This document shows, one piece after another, positions 1 to 5,040 of a stretch of 5,780 nucleotides of DNA. Below the pieces are notes generated by a model that was given only the letters and a program-made list of their open reading frames with translations, searched no databases and was not told the origin of the DNA. This DNA comes from Candidatus Methanomethylophilaceae archaeon (GTDB lineage Archaea > Thermoplasmatota > Thermoplasmata > Methanomassiliicoccales > Methanomethylophilaceae): positions 1 through 5,780 of the forward strand of contig JAFSYZ010000095.1 in assembly GCA_017455785.1 (NCBI GenBank). The letters run 5' to 3'. The first letter of the stretch is position 1, and each line of letters starts with the position of its first letter. A program made the translations under genes and the position numbers.

Positions 1-31
1 GTTGAGCTTCCCTCTGACTCCGGACGTCCAT
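1..31 (-). CDS. Possible 5' end of a leftward gene, cut by the window edge
   Basis: An ATG on the minus strand (31-29) opens ten codons that stay open to the window edge and read MDVRSQREAQ. The product cannot be recognised from so little. Support comes from position: a TATA-like box at 53-60 is centred about 26 nt upstream of the ATG, the same geometry as at cysK and cysS in this window and what is expected of a leaderless archaeal mRNA. There is no Shine-Dalgarno before the ATG, which also fits a leaderless start. The codons used (GAC, GTC, CGG, AGG) resemble those of the neighbouring genes. With ten codons, a chance open frame is quite possible. Confidence 0.35.
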   Translation of the reverse strand, partial: MDVRSQREAQ

Positions 32-52
32 GATACTAGATATGAATCCCGA

Positions 53-60
53 TTTATAAT
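53..60 (-). promoter_or_regulatory. TATA box for the putative leftward gene
   Basis: The minus strand reads ATTATAAA here, close to the archaeal TATA consensus. Its centre is about 26 nt from the ATG at 31, so transcription would start at or next to that codon. The element is nearly symmetric and could also work rightward, but a T6 run at 96-101 would end such a transcript almost at once and no gene follows in that direction. Confidence 0.4.
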
Positions 61-280
61 GATACAAGACATTTGACTGTGTTCGGGAATTCCGGTTTTT
101 TCTAAGAATCTAGATGTTTAATCCACTAGTTTCCTTATTCATGACCATCTGCCCGATAACTCTTGAAAAGAGCTTACGACTATGAACCGCCCATTCATAT
201 TGTCGGGATGGTACTCTAGCTTTTGACCAATCTTCATTAGGACCAGGGAATTGGGATAGAACAGTCACCAACCACATACC
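61..280. other. A+T-richer intergenic stretch with no convincing gene
   Basis: This stretch is visibly richer in A and T than the genes to its right. It holds a T6 run at 96-101 preceded by the palindrome GGAATTCC (86-93). That palindrome leaves no loop, so it is a poor hairpin terminator. A minus-strand reading frame covers 110-277 (55 codons from an ATG at 277), but its codons end mostly in A or T, unlike the real genes here, it has no well-placed ribosome binding site, and I recognise nothing in it. The stretch may be decayed sequence or ordinary spacer. Confidence 0.5.
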
Positions 281-288
281 TTTTAATA
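281..288 (+). promoter_or_regulatory. TATA box of tRNA-Cys
   Basis: TTTTAATA lies about 33 nt before the mature 5' end of the tRNA. An archaeal start site 25-27 nt downstream of the box centre falls near 311, which would leave a short 5' leader of about 7 nt for RNase P to remove. Archaeal tRNA genes use the same TBP/TFB promoters as protein genes. Confidence 0.55.
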
Positions 289-317
289 TGAATACCAGAT
301 AATGGGAATGCCGCACT

Positions 318-391
318 GTGGGAGTAGCACAGCGGCCATGCAGGGGACTGCAGATCCTCAGATGGGGGTTCAACTCCCTCCTCCCACTCCA
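318..391 (+). tRNA. tRNA-Cys, anticodon GCA, CCA end encoded
   Basis: All arms fold by hand. The acceptor stem pairs GTGGGAG (318-324) with CTCCCAC (381-387), 7 of 7. T325-A326 are positions 8 and 9. The D arm pairs GCA (327-329) with TGC (339-341), with the conserved GG in the loop at 334-335. The anticodon stem is GGGGA (343-347) with TCCTC (355-359) including one G-T, and its 7-nt loop CTGCAGA has the anticodon GCA at 350-352. The variable loop is 4 nt (360-363). The T stem is GGGGG (364-368) with CCCTC (376-380), with loop TTCAACT. The discriminator is T388, as expected for tRNA-Cys, and CCA follows at 389-391 in the DNA. There is no intron. It lies directly upstream of the cysteine biosynthesis genes, on the same strand. 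Confidence 0.97.
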
Positions 392-402
392 TCAATTTCT
401 AC

Positions 403-408
403 TTATAT
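403..408 (+). promoter_or_regulatory. TATA box of cysK, leaderless-type spacing
   Basis: TTATAT lies in the 38-nt gap between the tRNA and cysK. Its centre is about 25 nt before the A of the cysK ATG, so the predicted mRNA would begin at or within a base or two of the start codon. An AAGGA at 415-419 resembles a Shine-Dalgarno, but it would lie upstream of that transcript start, so it would matter only for a transcript reading through from the tRNA. Confidence 0.55.
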
Positions 409-429
409 CGGCTTAAGGATTCATCAGGC

Positions 430-1335
430 ATGAGATTCGATGATGTCCTACAATCCATCGGCAACACCCCTATGATTAGACTCAACAGGATGACGAAGGG
501 CCTTGATTCCGTCATCTACGTCAAGACCGAAGGGAAGAACCCCGGAGGTTCCATCAAGGACAGGGCGGCACTTTCCATGATCGAGGATGCCGTGGCCAAA
601 GGACTCCTGAAGGAAGGGGGGACGATCATCGAACCGACCTCGGGCAACACCGGTATCGGATTGTCGATGGTAGCCGCGGTACGCGGATACAAGGCGGTCA
701 TCGTGATGCCGGACACCATGAGCAAGGAACGCATCAGTCTCATGAAGGCATACGGTGCGGATGTTGTCCTTACACCAGGAAAGGAAGGCATGGCAGGAGC
801 GGTGAAGAAGGCCGAGGAGATCTCCAAGGAGACAGGGGGATTCATCACAGGACAGTTCGACAACCCTGCCAACATGGAGGCCCATGTGGTCGGTACCGCA
901 AGGGAGATCCTCGAGGACCTTCCCGATGTTGATTTCGTTGTAGCTGGCATAGGGACCGGAGGTACAGCATCTGGTATCGGCAAAGGATTGGCCAAATACG
1001 CATCGAAGGCCAAGGTCATCGGTGTGGAGCCTGCCGAAAGCCCCCTCATCACCGAAGGGAACGCTGGACCCCACAAGATCCAAGGTATAGGGGCCAATTT
1101 CATACCGTGCAACTACCACAGTGAATACCTGGATTCCGTCGTGACGATCAAAGGCGATGATGCCATCGATACCGCACGCAAACTGGCAAGGGAGGAGGGC
1201 ATATTCGCAGGCATATCCTCCGGTGCTGCGGTGAAAGCGGCGTTGGACCTCGCTTCCAAAGAGAAGGGAAAGAAGATCGTCGCCATCCTGCCTGACGTAG
1301 GGGACAGGTATTTAAGTACGGGCATATTTGACTGA
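430..1335 (+). CDS. cysK: Cysteine synthase (O-acetylserine sulfhydrylase)
   Basis: This is a PLP enzyme of fold type II that makes L-cysteine from O-acetylserine and sulfide in the cytoplasm. At 301 residues it is full length, slightly shorter than the usual 305-320. Visible motifs in order are: IGNTP near residues 10-14; the PLP-binding lysine K43 in NPGGSIKDR; the substrate loop TSGNTG at 70-75; the PLP phosphate loop GTGGT at 175-179; HKIQGIG at 215-221; and SSGA at 263-266, whose S264 should contact the PLP ring nitrogen. The C terminus ends [11 protein letters not shown], as in typical CysK. The adjacent serine acetyltransferase supports O-acetylserine over O-phosphoserine as substrate, and the longer archaeal O-phosphoserine sulfhydrylase is a poorer fit. 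A cystathionine beta-synthase role is possible but less likely. The ATG at 430 sits at leaderless distance from a TATA box and gives a normal N terminus. Confidence 0.96.
   Translation: MRFDDVLQSIGNTPMIRLNRMTKGLDSVIYVKTEGKNPGGSIKDRAALSMIEDAVAKGLLKEGGTIIEPTSGNTGIGLSMVAAVRGYKAVIVMPDTMSKERISLMKAYGADVVLTPGKEGMAGAVKKAEEISKETGGFITGQFDNPANMEAHVVGTAREILEDLPDVDFVVAGIGTGGTASGIGKGLAKYASKAKVIGVEPAESPLITEGNAGPHKIQGIGANFIPCNYHSEYLDSVVTIKGDDAIDTARKLAREEGIFAGISSGAAVKAALDLASKEKGKKIVAILPDVGDRYLSTGIFD
1309..1315 (+). promoter_or_regulatory. Possible internal TATA box for cysE inside the end of cysK
   Basis: TATTTAA occurs within the last codons of cysK (the Tyr-Leu of RYLST) and uses a TTA leucine codon, which is uncommon in these genes. 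Its centre is 34 nt before the cysE ATG at 1346, so transcription could start near 1338 and give cysE a very short leader. This is a chance-level A+T match inside a coding region, and simple cotranscription from the cysK promoter explains cysE expression equally well. Confidence 0.22.
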
Positions 1336-1345
1336 GTTGATTCCA

Positions 1346-1978
1346 ATGATCTTCCGTCCCGATGATGTTGCAGCAGTTCTGGAGTGCGACCCTTCCGTCG
1401 CAGACGAGGAGGAGGCCAAGGAGTTCCACATGGGACTGCATGTTGTCGCCATGTACAGAGAGGCACATGAGCTGTGGCTGGCGGGAAAGAAGAAGGAAGC
1501 ACTGAAAATCAATTATGAATGCCACTCCAAGACCGGTGCGGACATACATCCCGGTGCAGAGATAGGCAAGAGCTTCTTCATCGACCATGCCACCGGCATC
1601 GTCATCGGTGAGACCACCATCATAGGCGACCATGTGATGATCTATCAGGGGGTCACATTAGGCGGCGTATCTACCAGCAAAGGTAAGAGACACCCAACAT
1701 TGGGCAACAACGTTGTAGTGGGAACCGGAGCGATCATACTCGGTAACATCAACATCGGTAACAACGTACGTGTAGGTGCGGGTTCCGTAGTACTGAAGGA
1801 CATCCCTGATGATTCCACTGTCGTAGGTATTCCTGGTGAAGTGGTGAAGCACAAAGGCGTCTCCATAAAGAACGAGTTGGACCACTCCGATCTTCCAGAT
1901 CCGATGATGGATGAGATAAGATCCCTGAAGAAAGAGATCTCTTCACTCAAGAAGGAACTGGAAGCACTCAAGAGATGA
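1346..1978 (+). CDS. cysE: Serine O-acetyltransferase
   Basis: CysE transfers acetyl from acetyl-CoA to L-serine, giving the O-acetylserine that CysK consumes. From the ATG at 1346 the product has 210 residues. The short helical N-terminal part ([12 protein letters not shown], then a helix through about residue 58) precedes a left-handed beta-helix of hexapeptide repeats from about 64 to 175. The catalytic residues align with E. coli D143, H158 and H193 as D66 (in ADIHP), H81 (in IDHATG) and H116 (in KRHP); both spacings, 15 and 35, match exactly. The last 20 or so residues form a predicted coiled coil with leucines in heptad-like spacing, ending in LKR. In-frame TTG codons at 1328 and 1337 could extend the protein; the first would overlap cysK by 8 nt. 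The ATG start, 10 nt after the cysK stop, gives the usual SAT N terminus. cysK and cysE very likely form one operon. Confidence 0.94.
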   Translation: MIFRPDDVAAVLECDPSVADEEEAKEFHMGLHVVAMYREAHELWLAGKKKEALKINYECHSKTGADIHPGAEIGKSFFIDHATGIVIGETTIIGDHVMIYQGVTLGGVSTSKGKRHPTLGNNVVVGTGAIILGNINIGNNVRVGAGSVVLKDIPDDSTVVGIPGEVVKHKGVSIKNELDHSDLPDPMMDEIRSLKKEISSLKKELEALKR

Positions 1979-2074
1979 TCCCGATCCTTTGAGGAACACC
2001 ATAGGGGCATCATCAGCTCCTTCTTCTATCCGTTCATTAGATATTTCACCGTTTATTTAGGCATGACAAAAGAT

Positions 2075-2082
2075 AATATAAA
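2075..2082 (+). promoter_or_regulatory. TATA box of the ferritin gene
   Basis: AATATAAA, preceded by the purine-rich AAAAGAT that could serve as a BRE, lies in the 151-nt gap after cysE. The predicted start site is near 2104, giving a leader of about 25 nt that contains a Shine-Dalgarno. This differs from the leaderless arrangement of cysK and cysS and suggests that ferritin is transcribed separately from the cysteine genes. Confidence 0.55.
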
Positions 2083-2092
2083 CTACGAACAG

Positions 2093-2115
2093 CATCAATC
2101 GTTAACCATCGATCG
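2093..2115 (+). repeat. Imperfect 9-bp direct repeat at the predicted ferritin transcription start
   Basis: CATCAATCG (2093-2101) recurs as CATCGATCG (2107-2115) with one mismatch and a 14-bp period. The predicted transcription start near 2104 falls between the two copies, where a repressor could block initiation. No known archaeal iron-regulator site is recognised, and a 9-bp repeat of this quality can arise by chance. Confidence 0.3.
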
Positions 2116-2123
2116 AAAAGAGG
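2116..2123 (+). promoter_or_regulatory. Ribosome binding site that decides the ferritin start
   Basis: AAAAGAGG is a good Shine-Dalgarno. It abuts the first in-frame ATG (2124), which leaves no spacer, but is 6 nt from the second ATG at 2130. Spacing therefore favours the second ATG, and the residue numbering of the protein agrees. Confidence 0.7.
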
Positions 2124-2129
2124 ATGATT

Positions 2130-2624
2130 ATGATAGACAAGAAGATAGCCGAACTCATTAACGAACAGGTGAACAAGGAACTCTATTCAGCATATCTGTA
2201 CCTCGACTTCGCCAACTACTTCGAAGAGCAGAATCTGGATGGATTCGCGAACTGGTACATCATTCAGGCAGAGGAAGAGATGGACCATGCGATGAAGATG
2301 CGCCAGTACCTCATAGACAATGAAGTACCCGTAAAACTGGACGCCATCGCCAAGCCTAACAAGAAGTTCAAGACCTACATGGATGTCCTCAAGGCCGGAT
2401 ACGAGCATGAGCAGTATGTCACATCACTGATCAACACCATCTATGATGCCGCGTTCGATGCGAGGGAGTACAAGACCATGCAGTTCCTCGATTGGTTCGT
2501 GAAAGAACAGGTAGAAGAGGAGAAGAACGCCAAGGACATGATCGAGAAGATGAAGATCTTCGGCGGCGATGCTAAGGGCCTTTACAACCTCAACAATGAG
2601 ATGAAAGCAAGGACCAAGGAATGA
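2130..2624 (+). CDS. ftnA: Non-heme ferritin (FtnA type)
   Basis: This is an iron-storage protein that oxidises Fe(II) at a dinuclear ferroxidase centre and holds the ferric mineral inside a 24-subunit cytoplasmic shell. From the ATG at 2130 the protein has 164 residues, a normal length. With this start the ferroxidase ligands fall at the same numbers as in E. coli FtnA: E17, E50, H53, E94, Q127 and E130, plus Y24. The third-iron-site residues E49, E126 and E129 are present too. This numbering match and the Shine-Dalgarno spacing argue against the ATG at 2124. The sequence is a four-helix bundle with a short fifth helix and no heme-ligating methionine of the bacterioferritin kind at position 52 (Asp here). 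It has its own promoter and a hairpin terminator, so it looks monocistronic although it sits among cysteine genes. Confidence 0.95.
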   Translation: MIDKKIAELINEQVNKELYSAYLYLDFANYFEEQNLDGFANWYIIQAEEEMDHAMKMRQYLIDNEVPVKLDAIAKPNKKFKTYMDVLKAGYEHEQYVTSLINTIYDAAFDAREYKTMQFLDWFVKEQVEEEKNAKDMIEKMKIFGGDAKGLYNLNNEMKARTKE

Positions 2625-2632
2625 AACCGATA

Positions 2633-2661
2633 GGGGGCGGATATCCGCCCCCATCATTTTT
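2633..2661 (+). terminator. Hairpin plus T-tract terminator after ferritin
   Basis: GGGGGCGG (2633-2640) and CCGCCCCC (2645-2652) form a perfect 8-bp all-G/C stem closed by the loop ATAT. After four bases comes T5 at 2657-2661. The stem begins 9 nt after the ferritin stop codon. It looks like a bacterial intrinsic terminator; archaeal RNA polymerase usually needs only the T-tract, so the strong stem may also stabilise the mRNA 3' end. The cysS TATA box follows 12 nt after the T-tract, insulating the two genes. Confidence 0.85.
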
Positions 2662-2673
2662 CTCGCAATACAG

Positions 2674-2680
2674 TTTATAA
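2674..2680 (+). promoter_or_regulatory. TATA box of cysS, leaderless-type spacing
   Basis: TTTATAA is centred 27 nt before the A of the cysS ATG at 2704. The predicted transcript would start at the start codon, and no Shine-Dalgarno is seen in the bases just before it, which fits a leaderless mRNA. Confidence 0.65.
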
Positions 2681-2703
2681 GTCTTGATGGAATAGCCGCA
2701 GCT

Positions 2704-4119
2704 ATGTCGCTGTTCATCCACAACACCCTCACGAACAAGAAAGAGGAATTCGTCCCTATCGAGAAGGGCAAGGTGAAGATGTATGTCTGTGGTGTCACGG
2801 TCTACGATGACATCCACATGGGCCATGCCAGAAGCATGATCGTCTTCGACATGGTCGCGAAATACCTGAGATACAGCGGCTACGAGGTCACCCACGTCAC
2901 AAACTTCACCGATGTGGATGACAAGATCATCATCAAGGCTAACAAGGAAGGTATCGATGCCCTCGAACTGTCGAGGAGATACATCGACAAGTACTTCGAG
3001 GACATCAAGATGCTCGGCATCGGGAAAGCTGACATCTATCCCAAGGCGAGCGAGAGCATGGACGATATCATCTCCATGTGCCAGAAGATCATCGACAACG
3101 GCTACGGATACGTCACACCCGACGGCAGTGTATACTTCTCCGTGGAGAAGGCGAAGAGCTTCGGATGCCTCACCAACAAGAAACTTGAGGACATGGAATC
3201 CACGGGCCGTATCGCTCAGGACGAGCAGAAGAGGAACCCGTTGGACTTCGCCGTATGGAAAGCAGCGAAACCCGGGGAGATCGCATGGGACTCCCCATGG
3301 GGAAAGGGAAGGCCGGGATGGCATATCGAATGTTCCGCGATGATCGCTCACCACCTCGGTGAGAAGATCGATATCCACGGAGGCGGTAACGACCTCATAT
3401 TCCCCCACCATGAGAACGAGATCCTGCAGACCGAGGCGGTCACAGGCGGACAGCTCGCCAACTATTGGATGCACAACGGAATGCTTGTCGTCAAGGGACA
3501 TGGTATGACCAAAGAGGAGAAGATGTCGAAATCCCTCGGTAACTTCTTCACAGTCAGGGATGTCGCCCAGAAATATGACAGTCATATCATCAGATTCCTC
3601 TTCCTCAACACACACTACATGAGTCCGCTCATCTACGGAGAGGAGGGATTCGAGCTTGCCTCAGCCTCACTGAAGAGGATCTGGAACAATTACCGTGAAC
3701 TGCAGGCCTACATCAGGGACGCCAAGGGTAACGACGATGCGGTCGATCTCATCAAGGCAACGAAGGAAGACTTCATCAAGGCGATGGATGACGACTTCAA
3801 TACACCGGAAGCGATCAAGGTCTTCTTCAATGTGGCAACTGCATCGAACAAGATGATCGCCGACAAGACACTTTCGAAGAAGGGAGCGGAGGATATCATC
3901 GCCATGCTCAAGGGATTCGATTCCATCTTCGGCATACTGCCTGATGATGAGAAATCGGATGATTCCATGGAAGCCGTCATGGCCATCCTGATGGATGTAC
4001 GTTCTGAGCTCAGGAAGCGTAAGGCGTACGACCTGGCCGATATGATAAGGGACAGACTCACTGAAGCGGGAATACAGCTAGAGGACTCCTCCGACGGTAT
4101 GAAGTGGAAGAAGATCTGA
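2704..4119 (+). CDS. cysS: Cysteinyl-tRNA synthetase
   Basis: This class Ia aminoacyl-tRNA synthetase activates cysteine with ATP and charges it onto tRNA-Cys in the cytoplasm. The 471 residues are full length. The HIGH motif is HMGH at 38-41 and the KMSKS motif is at 273-277. The cysteine-specific zinc site is intact: C29, C210, H235 and E239, each one residue beyond the E. coli ligands. GWHIECSAM (205-213) and [15 protein letters not shown] (225-239) are diagnostic of CysRS. The DALR-type helical region and a short C-terminal domain ([13 protein letters not shown]) follow. The stretch before KMSKS ([11 protein letters not shown]) appears about six residues longer than in E. coli. Its substrate tRNA gene and its amino-acid supply genes lie just upstream. 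It has its own promoter, and its stop codon directly abuts the stop codon of the convergent ncsA. Confidence 0.97.
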   Translation: MSLFIHNTLTNKKEEFVPIEKGKVKMYVCGVTVYDDIHMGHARSMIVFDMVAKYLRYSGYEVTHVTNFTDVDDKIIIKANKEGIDALELSRRYIDKYFEDIKMLGIGKADIYPKASESMDDIISMCQKIIDNGYGYVTPDGSVYFSVEKAKSFGCLTNKKLEDMESTGRIAQDEQKRNPLDFAVWKAAKPGEIAWDSPWGKGRPGWHIECSAMIAHHLGEKIDIHGGGNDLIFPHHENEILQTEAVTGGQLANYWMHNGMLVVKGHGMTKEEKMSKSLGNFFTVRDVAQKYDSHIIRFLFLNTHYMSPLIYGEEGFELASASLKRIWNNYRELQAYIRDAKGNDDAVDLIKATKEDFIKAMDDDFNTPEAIKVFFNVATASNKMIADKTLSKKGAEDIIAMLKGFDSIFGILPDDEKSDDSMEAVMAILMDVRSELRKRKAYDLADMIRDRLTEAGIQLEDSSDGMKWKKI

Positions 4120-5040
4120 TCACTTGGTCAGCTTCGCTCTCATCTCCTGTGAGAGCTGACATGCCTTGCATACTTTGCCGAGAGTGGGCTCGCCGCACTC
4201 GCATTCATGCAGTTCCGCCGATTTGTAATGGTCCACCAGGATCGGATAGAGCTGATCGTATGAGGACAGTATACTGAACTTAGAACCAGGGGATCTGTCC
4301 TCCAAATTATCGACGACATCACGGTACTGGTTCCTCAGTGCCTCCTTCCAATAAGGACAGGTCATATCATGGAACCTCAGCCCTGAGACTATGGCGTACA
4401 ACAGCGATTCCTTCTCCGGGATCATCCTCAATGGCATGAATCTGGGTATGAGTCCGGGCTGAACCCTCTTATGGGGGCCCAACCTTGCCAATCTCTCTAT
4501 GTCACCTCTTGCGAAGTTCATCATTATCGACTGCGACATATCATCGAGATTGTGACCGGTTGCTAGGAACGTAGCACCTATCTCCTTGGCAACGGTGTTC
4601 ATACACTTGCGTCTGAACACACCGCAATATGTACAGGGACTGTTCTCACCTGACAACGGTGCGACATCATCCATTGTCAGTCCGAAAGTATCCTTGAATG
4701 ATATCAGATGATAGTTAATCCTATGTTCTTTGCAGTAATCCTCGACTATGGTTATGCTTGAAGGCCTGTATCCCTCGATCCCTTCGTCGATGGTGATACA
4801 ATGGATCTCCAGGTCGTTCCTTCCTCCGAAGATATCATCGATCATCTTGAGGGTGACCATGCTGTCCTTACCTCCGGATACGGCGACGGCTATCTTGTCC
4901 CCGGAATGGACATCGATCTGTTTCCTTATCTCACGCTTCACCCTCTTCTCGAAGTACCTCATGAAATGATGTGCACACAGATGCGAACCGTTGTACCTTA
5001 TGCAGGTCACAGCGTCCTTCTCGCACAGGTCACACTTCAT
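4120..5040 (-). CDS. ncsA: tRNA 2-thiouridine synthetase of the NcsA/TtuA family
   Basis: This enzyme adenylates a tRNA uridine and replaces its 2-oxygen with sulfur; NcsA/Ncs6 acts on wobble U34 and the closely related TtuA on U54. The 306 residues show the full archaeal layout. An N-terminal zinc finger has C3, C6, C22 and H25. The PP-loop SGGKDS is at 55-60. C136 and C139 (PCTYC) plus C228 (TCPY) have the spacing of the [4Fe-4S] ligands known in TtuA. GHNLDD at 162-167 follows the family pattern. A C-terminal zinc finger is at 280-294, but its first pair is C280-x-C282 instead of the usual CxxC. The ATG at 5040 overlaps the orc1 stop as ATGA and follows a GGAG about 9 nt upstream, so translation is probably coupled. 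U34 is the likelier target if the host is not a thermophile; sequence alone does not separate the two roles. Confidence 0.92.
   Translation of the reverse strand: MKCDLCEKDAVTCIRYNGSHLCAHHFMRYFEKRVKREIRKQIDVHSGDKIAVAVSGGKDSMVTLKMIDDIFGGRNDLEIHCITIDEGIEGYRPSSITIVEDYCKEHRINYHLISFKDTFGLTMDDVAPLSGENSPCTYCGVFRRKCMNTVAKEIGATFLATGHNLDDMSQSIMMNFARGDIERLARLGPHKRVQPGLIPRFMPLRMIPEKESLLYAIVSGLRFHDMTCPYWKEALRNQYRDVVDNLEDRSPGSKFSILSSYDQLYPILVDHYKSAELHECECGEPTLGKVCKACQLSQEMRAKLTK
4127..4160. repeat. Overlapping inverted repeats at the cysS/ncsA convergence point
   Basis: GTCAGCT (4127-4133) pairs with AGCTGAC (4154-4160), and GCTCTCA (4136-4142) pairs with TGAGAGC (4150-4156). The two 7-bp stems share bases 4154-4156, so they compete. 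They lie in the last codons of ncsA and just beyond the cysS stop, where the cysS transcript would be expected to end. No T-tract follows closely on the plus strand, so this is not a clear terminator, and codon constraint could produce such repeats by chance. Confidence 0.4.

Noticed and set aside
86..101. Hairpin terminator formed by GGAATTCC followed by T6
   Set aside because: The palindrome has no loop and cannot form a usable stem; no upstream gene on that strand is visible.
110..277. Minus-strand reading frame of 55 codons (longer if begun inside the tRNA) in the left intergenic stretch
   Set aside because: Its codons end mainly in A or T, unlike the genes here, it has no properly spaced ribosome binding site or convincing promoter, its longer form runs through the tRNA gene, and no family is recognisable.
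318..429. tRNA-Cys as an integration site for a mobile element
   Set aside because: No integrase is seen, no copy of the tRNA 3' end recurs in the window, and cysK follows only 38 nt after the CCA.
448..1119. Long open frames antisense to cysK (also 516-1112)
   Set aside because: They are shadows of a motif-complete cysK, and their predicted proteins show no domain pattern.
1328..1345. TTG start for cysE giving six extra residues
   Set aside because: The ATG at 1346 gives the usual SAT N terminus, and there is no Shine-Dalgarno supporting the TTG codons.
2056..2070. DtxR/IdeR-like operator before ferritin (TTTAGGC)
   Set aside because: Only a half-site resemblance is present; the second arm of an inverted repeat is missing.
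2590..3615. Long 341-codon open frame antisense to cysS
   Set aside because: cysS on the other strand has every catalytic motif. The antisense frame is open because of codon bias in cysS and also runs through the ferritin terminator and the cysS promoter.
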